This document shows positions 32,434 through 39,711 of a stretch of DNA of 64,000 nucleotides, one piece after another. The translations under genes were made by a program, and so were the position numbers. The stretch is from JBQTKD01 sp963703165 (GTDB taxonomy: Bacteria > Actinomycetota > Actinomycetes > Sporichthyales > Sporichthyaceae): positions 3,658,001-3,722,000 of the forward strand of contig OY969798.1 in NCBI GenBank assembly GCA_963703165.1, written 5' to 3'. The first letter of the stretch is position 1. Each line of letters opens with the position of its first letter. The notes under the pieces are model-generated. The model had not been told where the DNA came from, did not search any database, and was given only the letters and a program-made list of their open reading frames with translations.

Positions 32434-32517
32434 GCCCGGGTGGTGTAATCGGCAGCCACGGCGAGCTTAAACCTCGCTTCCCGAAAGGGAGTACGGGTTC
32501 AAATCCCGTCCCGGGCA
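32434..32517 (+). tRNA. tRNA-Leu (anticodon TAA)
   Basis: 84-nt class II tRNA: acceptor GCCCGGG (32434-32440) pairs with CCCGGGC (32510-32516), discriminator A; anticodon stem GCGAG/CTCGC with loop CTTAAAC gives TAA; variable arm TTCCCGAAAGGGAG; T-loop GGTTCAAATCC. Its 3' part is duplicated twice downstream, so it is the probable integration site of the island. Confidence 0.93.
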
Positions 32518-32519
32518 CC
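32471..32519 (+). other. Probable att site in tRNA-Leu (repeat copy A)
   Basis: 49-bp 3' segment of tRNA-Leu, found again at 35,775-35,823 (1 mismatch) and 58,963-59,011 (3 mismatches). Site-specific integration at a tRNA gene leaves the tRNA intact with its 3' end repeated at the other junction, as seen here. No integrase gene is in the window. The following 32,520-32,744 holds no gene, but its segment around 32,578-32,622 resembles sequence inside or after the other repeats. Confidence 0.75.
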
Positions 32520-32687
32520 CCTCTGACCTGCGCAAACGCCCTCTTGCGATCCGTCGGGCACAGGGTGAAATCGAGCCGTGGTTGCAGTTGTGGTTGCAGT
32601 TCGCTGCGGCGCGCTGTTGTCTGTCACGTCCACTGACGCTTCGGACCGTCTGGCCTACGCGCTCGAGAGCACGTGTGACGGTGTAAT

Positions 32688-32718
32688 TACTTGAAGTACT
32701 TGAAGTACTTGACGTACT
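32688..32718. promoter_or_regulatory. Three 9-bp iterons before toxin-antitoxin pair
   Basis: TACTTGAAG, TACTTGAAG, TACTTGACG and a final TACT run head to tail, ending 26 bp before the antitoxin ATG. Such iterated sites are typical operators bound by the antitoxin or the complex; inference from position. Confidence 0.55.
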
Positions 32719-32744
32719 AATCCGCGCCTTGCACCATCGAAGGC

Positions 32745-33170
32745 ATGACGCGCCACTATGCGACGACGACCGAGGCCAGAACCCAGTTCCGGGCATTGCT
32801 CGACGGTGCGCAGTCGGGCCGTGTAATGACCGTGCAGCGGGAAAACGAGCGGTACGCGGTTCTCGACACCACTCGGTTGCTTGCGAAGCTGATGCAGGCT
32901 CGTCCGGCGCGCGCGCAAGTGCTCGCGGAGGGCGGGGGCTGGGCCGCGATGTTGCCCGGCCTGCCCATTCACGGAGAGGGCGACACGTTCGCCGAAGCGA
33001 TCGACGACTTGATCGCGGCGCTGCGCGAGTACGCCGAGGACTGGAACGACCACTTGCTGAACGCCCCCAACCATCGCGACAACTGGGACGTGGCAGAGAT
33101 CGCGGAGTTGGCGACCGAGGAGCAACTTCGGGCCTGGCTGCTCGAACCGACTGCGCCGCCTCTCGCGTGA
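32745..33170 (+). CDS. Antitoxin, Phd/YefM-like with HicB-like C-terminus
   Basis: 141 residues. N-terminal 55 residues fit a Phd/YefM DNA-binding fold (ATTTEARTQFRALLDGAQSGRVMTVQRENERYAVLDT), followed by a HicB-type segment (LPGLPIHGEGDTFAEAIDDLIAALREY). First gene of a TA module; toxin starts 73 bp downstream. Likely autoregulated through the iterons upstream. Confidence 0.75.
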   Translation: MTRHYATTTEARTQFRALLDGAQSGRVMTVQRENERYAVLDTTRLLAKLMQARPARAQVLAEGGGWAAMLPGLPIHGEGDTFAEAIDDLIAALREYAEDWNDHLLNAPNHRDNWDVAEIAELATEEQLRAWLLEPTAPPLA

Positions 33171-33243
33171 GCGAGCGCAGCGAGCGAACCAAGAAGCACA
33201 GTGCACTGTGGCTCAGGCGCTCGCCGAGGAACGAGGCGCGCGC

Positions 33244-33684
33244 GTGAGCCGCCCGGCGTCGAGGCGCCAGCACCAGAGGTTCTGCGAGATCGAAGGCTGG
33301 GACCAGGCTGCCGACGCTCACGGACGTCCCGTCGGTCACCACATCACCTACAGGCTCGCCCTGGCGGACGGCCGGGTGCTGCGTACGCGGATCTCGCGCC
33401 CGGCGAACAACGACACCTACGGACCCCAGCTGTGGTCGCACATTCTGGGCGAGCAGCTCGCCGTTACCGAGGGCGAGTTTTGGGAGTGCGTCGGGCAGGG
33501 CAACCCACCGGTTCGCCCGGGCCAGCAGCCGCCGACTCCGGCGGAGGCTTTGCCCGCCGATCTGGTTCACCAGCTACTCACGAAGCTGCACCTGCCCGAA
33601 AGCGATGTGGCCGCCCTGACCCGTCGGCAGGCAATCGAGTTGATGACGGCGTACTGGACGAACCCTCCAACCCAGCCCAGCTAG
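33244..33684 (+). CDS. Toxin of TA module (actinobacterial translation-repressor type)
   Basis: 146 residues from GTG 33244 (GTG 33208 would add 12). The core RRQHQRFCEIEGWDQAADAHGRPVGHHITYRL ... RTRISRP is the pattern of proteins annotated as cytotoxic translational repressors paired with Phd-type antitoxins in actinobacteria. A conserved His pair (GHHITY) and Arg residues could form an RNase site. The biochemical activity of this group is not known to me. Confidence 0.65.
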   Translation: MSRPASRRQHQRFCEIEGWDQAADAHGRPVGHHITYRLALADGRVLRTRISRPANNDTYGPQLWSHILGEQLAVTEGEFWECVGQGNPPVRPGQQPPTPAEALPADLVHQLLTKLHLPESDVAALTRRQAIELMTAYWTNPPTQPS

Positions 33685-33700
33685 ACGGTATGTAGGTGCC

Positions 33701-33722
33701 GCTCCGGCCGCGAGGCCGGAGC
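33701..33722. other. Hairpin with GCGA tetraloop upstream of IS110-type gene
   Basis: Nine perfect GC-rich base pairs (33701-33709 with 33714-33722) closed by a GCGA loop, in the 167-bp noncoding stretch before the transposase start. IS110 elements encode a structured guide (bridge) RNA in their noncoding end, so this may be a piece of it; equally it may be a terminator for the TA pair. Confidence 0.35.
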
Positions 33723-33851
33723 TGGTGAGCATCGAGGGTGCGTCTTGACGTGAGGGGCATCCGGCGTCTCCGCTGGCACGTGGTCGCGGGTCGTCCCCGT
33801 GTTCGGATTTGGGCCGAGCGCGAGGCGCCGCAGGTGGCAGGGAGGCGCCGG

Positions 33852-34826
33852 ATGTCTTTTCAGCGTACGAGTGTCGGTCTGGATGTGCACGCCCGCTCGG
33901 TGGTCGCGGCTGCGTTGGACGCCACGACCGGGGAGATCCGCAGGGCGCGGTTGACCCCGGCGCACGAGGACCTGCAGCGGTGGCTGCTGGAGCTGGAGGG
34001 TCCGGTCGCGGTGGCCTACGAGGCGGGCCCGACGGGGTTCGGGTTGGCGCGGTTCCTGCGCGGGCGGGGGATCGAGTGCCAGGTCGCGGCGCCCTCGAAG
34101 CTGCAGCGCCCGGCCGGGGATCGGGTCAAGACCGACGCCCGCGACGCCCTGCACCTGGCCCGGCTGTTGCATCTGGGTGAGATCGTCGAGGTGAGCGTTC
34201 CCTCGGTCGGGCAGGAGGCCGCCCGGGACCTGGTCCGGGCCCGGGAGGACTGCCGCGCGGACCTGATGTCGGCCCGTCACCGGGTCTCGAAACTGCTGCT
34301 GCGTCAGGGAATCGTCTACTCCGGCGGAAAGGCATGGACCACCCGGCACGGGACGTGGCTGCGTGCCCAGCGCTTCGAGCAGCGCGCGCTGCAGCTGGCC
34401 TTCGACTGCGCCTACGAGACGATGGAGCTGACCGTGGTCCGCCGCGACCGTCTCGACGCGGCGATCGCCGAGATGGCCGCGGACAGCGAGTTCACCCCGG
34501 TCACTGACCGGCTCGGGTGTCTGCGCGGGGTGTCCACCCTGACCGCGTTCGGCCTCGCGGTGGAAATCGGCGACTGGCACCGCCTGACCGGCCGATCCAT
34601 CGGGGCCTACCTCGGACTGGTCCCGACCGAGTCCTCTCCGGGGCCCGCCGGTCGCAGGGCGGGCTGACCAAGACCGGCAACGGCCACGCCCGCCGCCTGC
34701 TCGTGGAGGCCGCCTGGCACCACCGCAAGGCCTACCGGGGACCCGGCCTGGACCTGCGCAGACGCTGGGACCGCGCCCCCGCGACCGCCGCGGCACGCGG
34801 GCACGCGGCCAAAGCTCTCCGACGGT
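33852..34826 (+). pseudogene. IS110-family transposase, frameshifted and truncated
   Basis: ATG 33852 opens an IS110-type DEDD transposase (VGLDVHARSVVAAALD, VAYEAGPTGFGLARFL, KTDARDALHLARLL, then LGCLRGVSTLTAFGLAVEIGDW and YLGLVPTE). Near 34,635 the frame shifts: the conserved C-terminal run SGARRSQGGLTKTGNGHARR continues in another frame to about 34,826, where homology stops and FG-GAP coding sequence begins. The C-terminal tail and the right end of the element are therefore missing, so it is inactive. Confidence 0.85.
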
Positions 34827-35409
34827 GGTCGCGGCCGCCGACGTCAACGGCGACGGCCATCCCGACGTCCTGTCGGCCAACACCTTCGCGGACAGCGTCG
34901 GTGCCCTGCTCGGCGACGGGACGGGCAGGTTCGTCGAGGCGCCCACGAGTCCCGTGGCGGCCGGGCGTGGGCCGTCGTCGGTGGCGATCGCTGATCTCAA
35001 CGCCGACGGACACCCGGACGTGGCCGTGAGCGAGTACACCGGGAACCAGATCACGGTCCTGTTGGGCGACGGAAGCGGCCGATTCGCCCCCACACCCCGC
35101 GGCCCGATTCCGACGGGGATAGTCGACGCCTCGCCGTTGTCCGTCGTTGGCGGCGAGTTCGGTGGCTCGGACTGCCTCGATCTTGCGGTGGGCACGTTTA
35201 CTCAGGCCGGCGGGCGCGTGTTGATCCTGCTGGGCGACTGCTCCGGAGGTTTCGCACCGTCTGCCACGAGCCCGGAGGAGGTCGCGGGTTCTCCGGGTCC
35301 AAGCTCACTGGCCGTGGGTGACTTCGACTCCGACGGCCGCGCCGACCTTGCGGTCACCGACGACGGCGACGCCGATTCGACCGCAGTGACGATCCTCTTG
35401 CAGCGCTAG
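34825..35409 (+). pseudogene. FG-GAP/VCBS repeat protein fragment
   Basis: 195 codons with three FG-GAP-type calcium-binding repeats (DVNGDGHPD, DLNADGHPD, DFDSDGRAD) and intervening LLGDGTGRF / LLGDGSGRF units. Full proteins have a signal peptide and more repeats, none visible here, and the 5' end abuts the broken transposase. It is thus a 3' fragment of a secreted beta-propeller-type protein, probably cut by the IS insertion and a later deletion. Confidence 0.75.
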
Positions 35410-35620
35410 TCGGCCGCGACGACGTAGGACCAGAAGACCGGCGAGGTGACGTGCAGGCGGAACCGCAACGACCGAGCGGCCCGCCTTCGTCGCCTCGGTG
35501 CGCAGCGGCCGGAGTGACTTTGCCGAGCGTTGCGAGCAGATCCTGCACGAGGAAATCGAAGTCCCGCGACGTCGTGATCGCCGCGCCCCGTGCTCGTTGC
35601 GGCGGTCGCGGACGCAAGCT
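35407..35620 (-). pseudogene. Possible degraded gene, minus strand
   Basis: On the minus strand a protein-like stretch TTSRDFDFLVQDLLATLGKV is followed, after a frame change near 35,460, by RLHVTSPVFWSYVVAAD and a stop that overlaps the FG-GAP stop. The two parts look like one hypothetical protein with a frameshift. Identity unknown. Confidence 0.3.
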
Positions 35621-35625
35621 TTATG

Positions 35626-35823
35626 CGAGTGATTGACCGTCAGATCTGAACGGCCGTGGTTGCAGCTGTGGTTGCAGTTCGTCTCCGCCCGCCTACGGCC
35701 GCCGCTGCCCGCCGCCTCGCTGACCTGCGGAAACGTACTTCGGTGGACGGCGCTGGCCCCCGCCTGTCGAACTTACCTCGCTTCCCGAAAGGGAATACGG
35801 GTTCAAATCCCGTCCCGGGCACC
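35626..35823 (+). repeat. 198-bp direct repeat with tRNA-Leu 3' fragment (copy B)
   Basis: Similar along its length to 58,813-59,011: starts CGAGTGAT, contains GTGGTTGCAG twice, CTCGCTGACCTG, AACGTACTTCGG, CGCCTGTCGAA, and ends in the 49-bp tRNA-Leu 3' segment (35,775-35,823; one mismatch to the intact tRNA). It lacks the 5' half of a tRNA, so it is not a functional gene. It marks the junction between the 3.3-kb and the 23.2-kb segments of the island. Confidence 0.85.
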
Positions 35824-35982
35824 CCGCTGACCCCGGAAACGCCAAATCGCCTGTGGCCGCGACGGACCTCTCGTCCGGCAGCGGTTGCAGTTCGCTGCGG
35901 CGCGCTGTTGTTCGTCAGCGTTCGTCTCAGCCCTCCGGGCCAGTCCATCCATTCGGGCGATACTCGTGCCATCGTGCGGGGT

Positions 35983-36596
35983 ATGGCGAACCGGACCGGC
36001 GCGGCGCGCGATGCGTTGCGGACCCAGCTCTGGCCATTGCCGATCCTCGGGATCCTGGTGGCGGTGGTTGCCGGACTCGGCCTCCCCCGGCTCGACGCCC
36101 GCATCGACGACGATCTGCCGCGGTGGCTCACGGAGTACCTGTTCGACGGCGGATCCGATGCCGCCCGGGGGGTCCTGCAGTCCATTGCCGCGTCCTTGAT
36201 CACCGTGACCTCCCTGACCTTCTCCCTCACGGTGGTCACGCTCCAGTTGGCCAGCAGCCAATACTCGCCGCGTCTGCTGCGGACGTTCAGTCGCGACGGT
36301 TTCGTGCACGTCACGCTCGCAGTGTTCCTGGCCACCTTCACCTTCGCGCCGACCTCGTGGTCAGCGGGCCGCGCCGCTACGGGGCGGATGATCCGGAGGC
36401 CCTGACCCGCCTGCTCCAGTTGCTGGCCGAGCCGGCCTGGCACGTGGATCCGAGCGACCGGGTTGTTGTCGCCGAGCAACTTGAACGGCTGCGCGCCACC
36501 ATCGCCGCCCAGAGCTTCGACCGGACCGAGTGCAGGCACCTGGCCGCGCAGGCGGATCGGGTCGAGCGTGCGTGGCGGGGCAGGAACCCAGACTGA
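35983..36596 (+). pseudogene. DUF2254 membrane protein with internal deletion
   Basis: Frame one gives the N-terminus of a DUF2254 protein (two membrane helices; ASLITVTSLTFSLTVVTLQLASSQYSPRLLRTF). At about 36,355 it switches to another frame encoding the family C-terminus (VVSGPRRYGADDPEALTRLLQLLAEPAW ... VVAEQLERLR). Intact members are over 400 residues; roughly half is missing between the parts, so it is dead. Lies just inside the island. Confidence 0.8.
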
Positions 36597-36692
36597 GCTC
36601 GTGCCGGTTCGCGTCCAAGACCCCGTGGGGTTCCGCGCGGGTTCTCGTACAGGACGCGGGAACATGCCGCTGGTCTTCGCCGGCGGTGCGCC

Positions 36693-37019
36693 TCAGCCCG
36701 TTCCGACCACCGATGCCGGCGCCATGTACTCGGCCATGAACTCGCGCAGCAGATCGACGGCGTCGATGACCTTCCGGCTGTTCAGTGAGTAGTAGATCGT
36801 GTTGCCCTGCCGGGATGTGGTGACGATGTTGCGCTCACGAAGGATCGCCAGATGCTGGCTCGTGTTGGGCTGCGACATGTCCAGATCCGCAGCGATCTCG
36901 CCCACCGAGCGCGGGCCCTCGCGGAGTGCGTCCAGGATGAGCAGACGTTTGGGGTCGGCGATGGCCTTGCAGACGCGCGCGTGCAGGTCGTAGATCTCCC
37001 GCACGTCGACCCGACTCAT
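36693..37019 (-). CDS. ArsR-family regulator of the sulfur operon
   Basis: 108 residues, ArsR-type winged helix: VCKAIADPKRLLILDALREGPRSVGEIAADL, recognition helix MSQPNTSQHLAILRERNIV and wing TSRQGNTIYYSL. One Cys only (C17). ArsR-type repressors control sHdr loci in other bacteria (sHdrR of Hyphomicrobium, where cysteines sense sulfane sulfur); a single Cys would permit only inter-subunit or persulfide chemistry. ATG preceded by AGGAG. It is the last gene of the minus-strand operon but has its own 42-bp upstream gap with operator-like dyads. Confidence 0.9.
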   Translation of the reverse strand: MSRVDVREIYDLHARVCKAIADPKRLLILDALREGPRSVGEIAADLDMSQPNTSQHLAILRERNIVTTSRQGNTIYYSLNSRKVIDAVDLLREFMAEYMAPASVVGTG

Positions 37020-37069
37020 CGGACACTCCTAATTCGATCGTTTAGCTCAGCTTAGTTCACCCTAAATGT
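37020..37069 (-). promoter_or_regulatory. Operator-like region before arsR
   Basis: On the minus strand TTTAG-N6-CTAAG-N5-CTAAA forms overlapping dyads. The word ACATTTAGGG (plus-strand CCCTAAATGT, 37,060-37,069) also occurs exactly at the other end of the operon (54,491-54,500). A shared ArsR binding site is suggested; part of this copy overlaps the Rieske stop codon, so chance cannot be excluded. Confidence 0.4.
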
Positions 37070-37712
37070 TCGCGCCGATGTCGAGGCAGAGTTGGCCCCC
37101 GTCGGTGACCACCCGAAACCGCCGCGGTGCGACATCGGCGGGCCCACGCACTCGCTCGCCGGTACAGACGTCGAACTGACTACCGTGCCTCGGGCAGGTC
37201 AGGATCCGGTGGTCCAGTTCCCCTTCGGAGAGCACCGCCCCGGCGTGCGGGCAGCGATCGGCGAGTACGTGAACCTCCCCGTCGACGTGATACACGGCTA
37301 CCGGACCCACCGGCTCGGTGTCGATCCGCGCGACCAGGCCCAGCCGGCCGGCGATGTCGATCTGCGCCATCAAAGGGAACAACCGCCGACCACCTCCGGC
37401 TTCGAGCAGGGTGCGCAGCTGGGCCCCCAGTGCCCCCCGGTTGACGACGAGGTCCGCGCCGGCACGCTGTGCGGCCAACCACCGTTCGCTGTCGGGAAGA
37501 GCGAGATAGCCCGCGACCAGAGCCCGCGGCCAGGCCTGGTGGACCTGCGCGATCGCGGCCAACGCCTCGACCGGGCCGAGGTCGATGACCACGACCACAG
37601 GGTCGACTGCCGTCGCCCCGTCGCGCCACTCCAGGCCCAGTTGCCCGCCCAGGCGGGTGAGCCGGCCGGCGACGAGCGGGTCGGCCCCGAGGTGGACCGC
37701 GTGACGCGTCAT
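37062..37712 (-). CDS. Rieske [2Fe-2S] protein with degenerate receiver-like N-domain
   Basis: 216 residues. C-terminal Rieske ferredoxin domain (about 112-216) with ligands C154, H156 (CPHAG) and C173, H176 (CPRHGSQF). The N-terminal 105 residues (VVVVIDLGPVEALAAIAQVHQAWPRALVAGYLA, AGADLVVNRGALGAQLRTLL) look like an alpha/beta receiver fold without a clear phosphorylation site. No membrane helix or signal, so a soluble cytosolic electron carrier. Sits between the DsrE and arsR genes in the operon, suggesting a role in electron transfer or sensing for sulfur oxidation (inference). Confidence 0.85.
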   Translation of the reverse strand: MTRHAVHLGADPLVAGRLTRLGGQLGLEWRDGATAVDPVVVVIDLGPVEALAAIAQVHQAWPRALVAGYLALPDSERWLAAQRAGADLVVNRGALGAQLRTLLEAGGGRRLFPLMAQIDIAGRLGLVARIDTEPVGPVAVYHVDGEVHVLADRCPHAGAVLSEGELDHRILTCPRHGSQFDVCTGERVRGPADVAPRRFRVVTDGGQLCLDIGANI

Positions 37713-37739
37713 CTGCTGGTGACTGCTTGACCGACGCGG

Positions 37740-38261
37740 CTAGATGAAAAGCGTGATGTCGGCATCGCAGGCCATGTCGAGAAAACTCGCGGCCCCCATG
37801 GTCGGCTGCAGACCGTCGATGAAATCACCCGTGCTGAGGCCGTAGAGATCCATCGTCATCTGGCAGGGGTACAGGCGCACGCCGACGTCCTGAGCCATTC
37901 CGAGCAGTTCGGTGGGGCTGGCCACCTTGTAGTCCTTGGCCAGCTTCTTGATCATCTTGGTGCCCGCGCCGCCGAAGTGGATCTTGCCGAGCTTGAGGTG
38001 GTCCGTGCCGCCGCGGTCGACGACCGACTCACCCTTCTGCATCCAGTTCTTGCCCGTGAAGCGCTTGTTGTTGCGCTGGAGCACCCGCAGGCCCCAGAAG
38101 GTGAAGAAGATGTCCACCTCCATGCCTGAGGCGGCACCGGTCGTGCCGAGGATCAACGTCGGCCACACCCGGTCCAGATCGTTGCTCCAGCACACGATCG
38201 CGAGACGCTTCGTGTCGTCGGTGATGTCACCGGGCCCGCCGAAGGCGACGTTGGTACTCAT
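37740..38261 (-). CDS. DsrE/DsrF-family sulfur-carrier protein (DsrE2-like)
   Basis: 173 residues, DsrE fold: KRLAIVCWSNDLDRVWPTLILGTTGAASGMEVDIFFTFWGL, then LLGMAQDVGVRLYPCQMTMDLYGL. Cysteines C24, C133 and C165; C133 in the YPCQMTMD segment matches the position of the persulfide-carrying Cys in DsrE2-type proteins. These soluble or peripheral proteins relay sulfane sulfur with TusA. Part of the sHdr operon. Confidence 0.85.
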   Translation of the reverse strand: MSTNVAFGGPGDITDDTKRLAIVCWSNDLDRVWPTLILGTTGAASGMEVDIFFTFWGLRVLQRNNKRFTGKNWMQKGESVVDRGGTDHLKLGKIHFGGAGTKMIKKLAKDYKVASPTELLGMAQDVGVRLYPCQMTMDLYGLSTGDFIDGLQPTMGAASFLDMACDADITLFI

Positions 38262-38317
38262 CGGATTCCTCCATCAGTGATGCTGCATCAGTCGTGAGTG
38301 GGGCCAGGGTTTGGAGC

Positions 38318-38461
38318 TCAGAGCGAGCCGATCAGGTGAGCAAGGGCCTCGAGCAGTCGGAAAGTCAGATACGCCGCGAAGGCGATTGCGAGGATGAGTT
38401 GCCAGCGTGGCCGCCGCCGCCCGCGCGCGGCGACCGCGGTTCCTTCGGGTAGTCCGTCCAT
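38318..38461 (-). CDS. 47-residue single-pass membrane peptide
   Basis: ATG at 38461 to TGA at 38318. The peptide has a short charged N-terminus with RGRRRPR, a single hydrophobic helix LILAIAFAAYLTFRLLEALA and a short tail ending HLIGSL. GAAGGAGG lies 11 bases before the start, a much better site than chance, and it fills the otherwise empty gap between LbpA and DsrE genes in the operon. Positive-inside rule places the N-terminus in the cytosol. Function unknown; it might anchor a soluble sulfur-oxidation complex to the membrane. Confidence 0.65.
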   Translation of the reverse strand: MDGLPEGTAVAARGRRRPRWQLILAIAFAAYLTFRLLEALAHLIGSL

Positions 38462-38482
38462 CTGAGCTGGGCCCTCCTTCGG

Positions 38483-38938
38483 CTAGTTCGCGCAGCGGTA
38501 GCAGCGGATCTCGTTGCGGTCGATGAACTCGCGGTAGTACTCGAACGCGGCCGCGCCGTCGCACAGGTGGTGGCGTTCGGACTCCAGATCCGAGGGACGA
38601 AGCCGGGCCATCCAACCGGCGCCGTACGGATCGCGGTTTGCCAAGGCGATGTCCTCCTCGAAGGCCGTCCGGTTGACCTGGGTGAGGGTGCCGGTGAGCG
38701 GGGTGGGGAACGGGCCCACCCATTTCGCGCTCTCGACGACCGCCACAGCCTGGTTCCGGGTCAGATCCCGCGGTGGCCGTTTCCAGGTCAGGGCAACCAC
38801 GCGGCCGGCCATGGTCTGGGCCACGTCGGTCATACCCAGGACCACCTCGGCGCCGTCGAAGATGACCCACACGTGCAGGTCGAGGTCGTAGTACCGGTCC
38901 GTCGGCACCACGCAACCCGCCCATACCTGCTCGGTCAT
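38483..38938 (-). CDS. lbpA: GcvH-like lipoate-binding protein (LbpA type) 1
   Basis: 151 residues, GcvH fold with the lipoylation Lys at K72 in VVESAKWVGPFPTPLTG. Unlike GcvH of the glycine cleavage system it has an extended C-terminus with Cys (HHLCDG, EIRCYRCAN) and lies in an sHdr cluster, the hallmarks of LbpA, the lipoate-carrying sulfur-shuttle of the sHdr pathway. ATG at 38938, three bases after the preceding LbpA stop, GAGGA upstream. Confidence 0.88.
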   Translation of the reverse strand: MTEQVWAGCVVPTDRYYDLDLHVWVIFDGAEVVLGMTDVAQTMAGRVVALTWKRPPRDLTRNQAVAVVESAKWVGPFPTPLTGTLTQVNRTAFEEDIALANRDPYGAGWMARLRPSDLESERHHLCDGAAAFEYYREFIDRNEIRCYRCAN

Positions 38939-38941
38939 CAC

Positions 38942-39379
38942 TCATTCCTCGCAGGAGATCCCCTCGGCGGCCAGGAACGCCTCGTAGGCGGCCACCCCCG
39001 CCTCGCCGGTGGCCAGACCGCCGCTGTCGGCGGCCCAGTCGGCCGGGCGGATGCGGGCCACCCATCCGGCGCCGTAGGGGTCGGTGTTGATCAGCCCCGG
39101 CTGCCCGGTCAGCGCGGTGTTGATCTCGACGATCTCCCCGGCGACCGGGGTGGGCACCGGGCCGACCCATTTGCCGCTCTCGACGGTCGCGACGCTCTGC
39201 TCGGCGCGCAGCGTCTTGCCGACCTTCTTCGGGGTCACCGAGATGATGCCCTTGGCCATGTTCTGCGCGACGTCGGTCAACCCGATCTCGACGAGGTCTC
39301 CGACCTGACGGGCCCACACATGCCTTTCGACCAGGTAGTAGAGGTCATCAGGGATGTTGCAGTTGCGCACCGTTGGCAC
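38942..39379 (-). CDS. lbpA: GcvH-like lipoate-binding protein (LbpA type) 2
   Basis: 145 residues, GcvH fold; lipoylation Lys K70 in ATVESGKWVGPVPTPVAG, plus Cys C7 and a C-terminal GISCEE. GTG at 39379 is supported by AAGGAGG seven bases upstream. About as similar to LbpA 1 as paralogues of distinct function would be (shared LTDVAQ-MA, KWVGP-PTP, DPYGAGW). No GcvT or GcvP gene is in the window, so a glycine cleavage role is unlikely. Confidence 0.88.
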   Translation of the reverse strand: MPTVRNCNIPDDLYYLVERHVWARQVGDLVEIGLTDVAQNMAKGIISVTPKKVGKTLRAEQSVATVESGKWVGPVPTPVAGEIVEINTALTGQPGLINTDPYGAGWVARIRPADWAADSGGLATGEAGVAAYEAFLAAEGISCEE

Positions 39380-39390
39380 CGCTCCTCCTT

Positions 39391-39711
39391 CTATGCCCGG
39401 CCCTGCTCGGGAGTGGGGCTCGCTTCCTCGGCAGCCACGCCGGCGCACTGGTGGTCTTCGTGCTCGGCGAGGAGGTGGGTCATCAGCATGTCCAGGGCGA
39501 CGAGACGGATCTGGCGGTCGAACTCGACCAGGAACTGCGGATCGGCCTTCTTGATCGGCTTGTGGTAGACCGCGGCGCAGTGCGGGCAGGTGACGACATA
39601 GACGGTGCGGTCCGCGAGTTCCTCGGTACCGACCCGGTCCGAGTGCTGCTCGAACAGGTGGGTGTGCAGCGCGGTCCAACCTCCGGTGAATTCGCAGTAG
39701 GGGCAGTTCAT
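39391..39711 (-). CDS. Cys/His metal-binding protein of unknown function
   Basis: 106 residues. N-terminal CPYC-x12-H-x4-H zinc-finger-like motif (NCPYCEFTGGWTALHTHLFEQH) and a second site CPHCAAVYH, with more His/Cys in HLLAEHEDHQC. Remainder is helical. ATG at 39711; start overlaps the stop of the upstream gene. Within the sHdr operon, so perhaps a regulatory or metallochaperone partner; not recognised as a named family. Confidence 0.7.
   Translation of the reverse strand: MNCPYCEFTGGWTALHTHLFEQHSDRVGTEELADRTVYVVTCPHCAAVYHKPIKKADPQFLVEFDRQIRLVALDMLMTHLLAEHEDHQCAGVAAEEASPTPEQGRA

Noticed and set aside
35775..35823. A second tRNA-Leu gene
   Set aside because: Only the 3' half matches; there is no acceptor 5' strand, D arm or anticodon arm, so it is a repeat fragment. 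The same holds for 58,963-59,011.
38483..39379. GcvH of a glycine cleavage system
   Set aside because: No gcvT or gcvP nearby, cysteine-bearing termini and sHdr context point to LbpA-type proteins instead.
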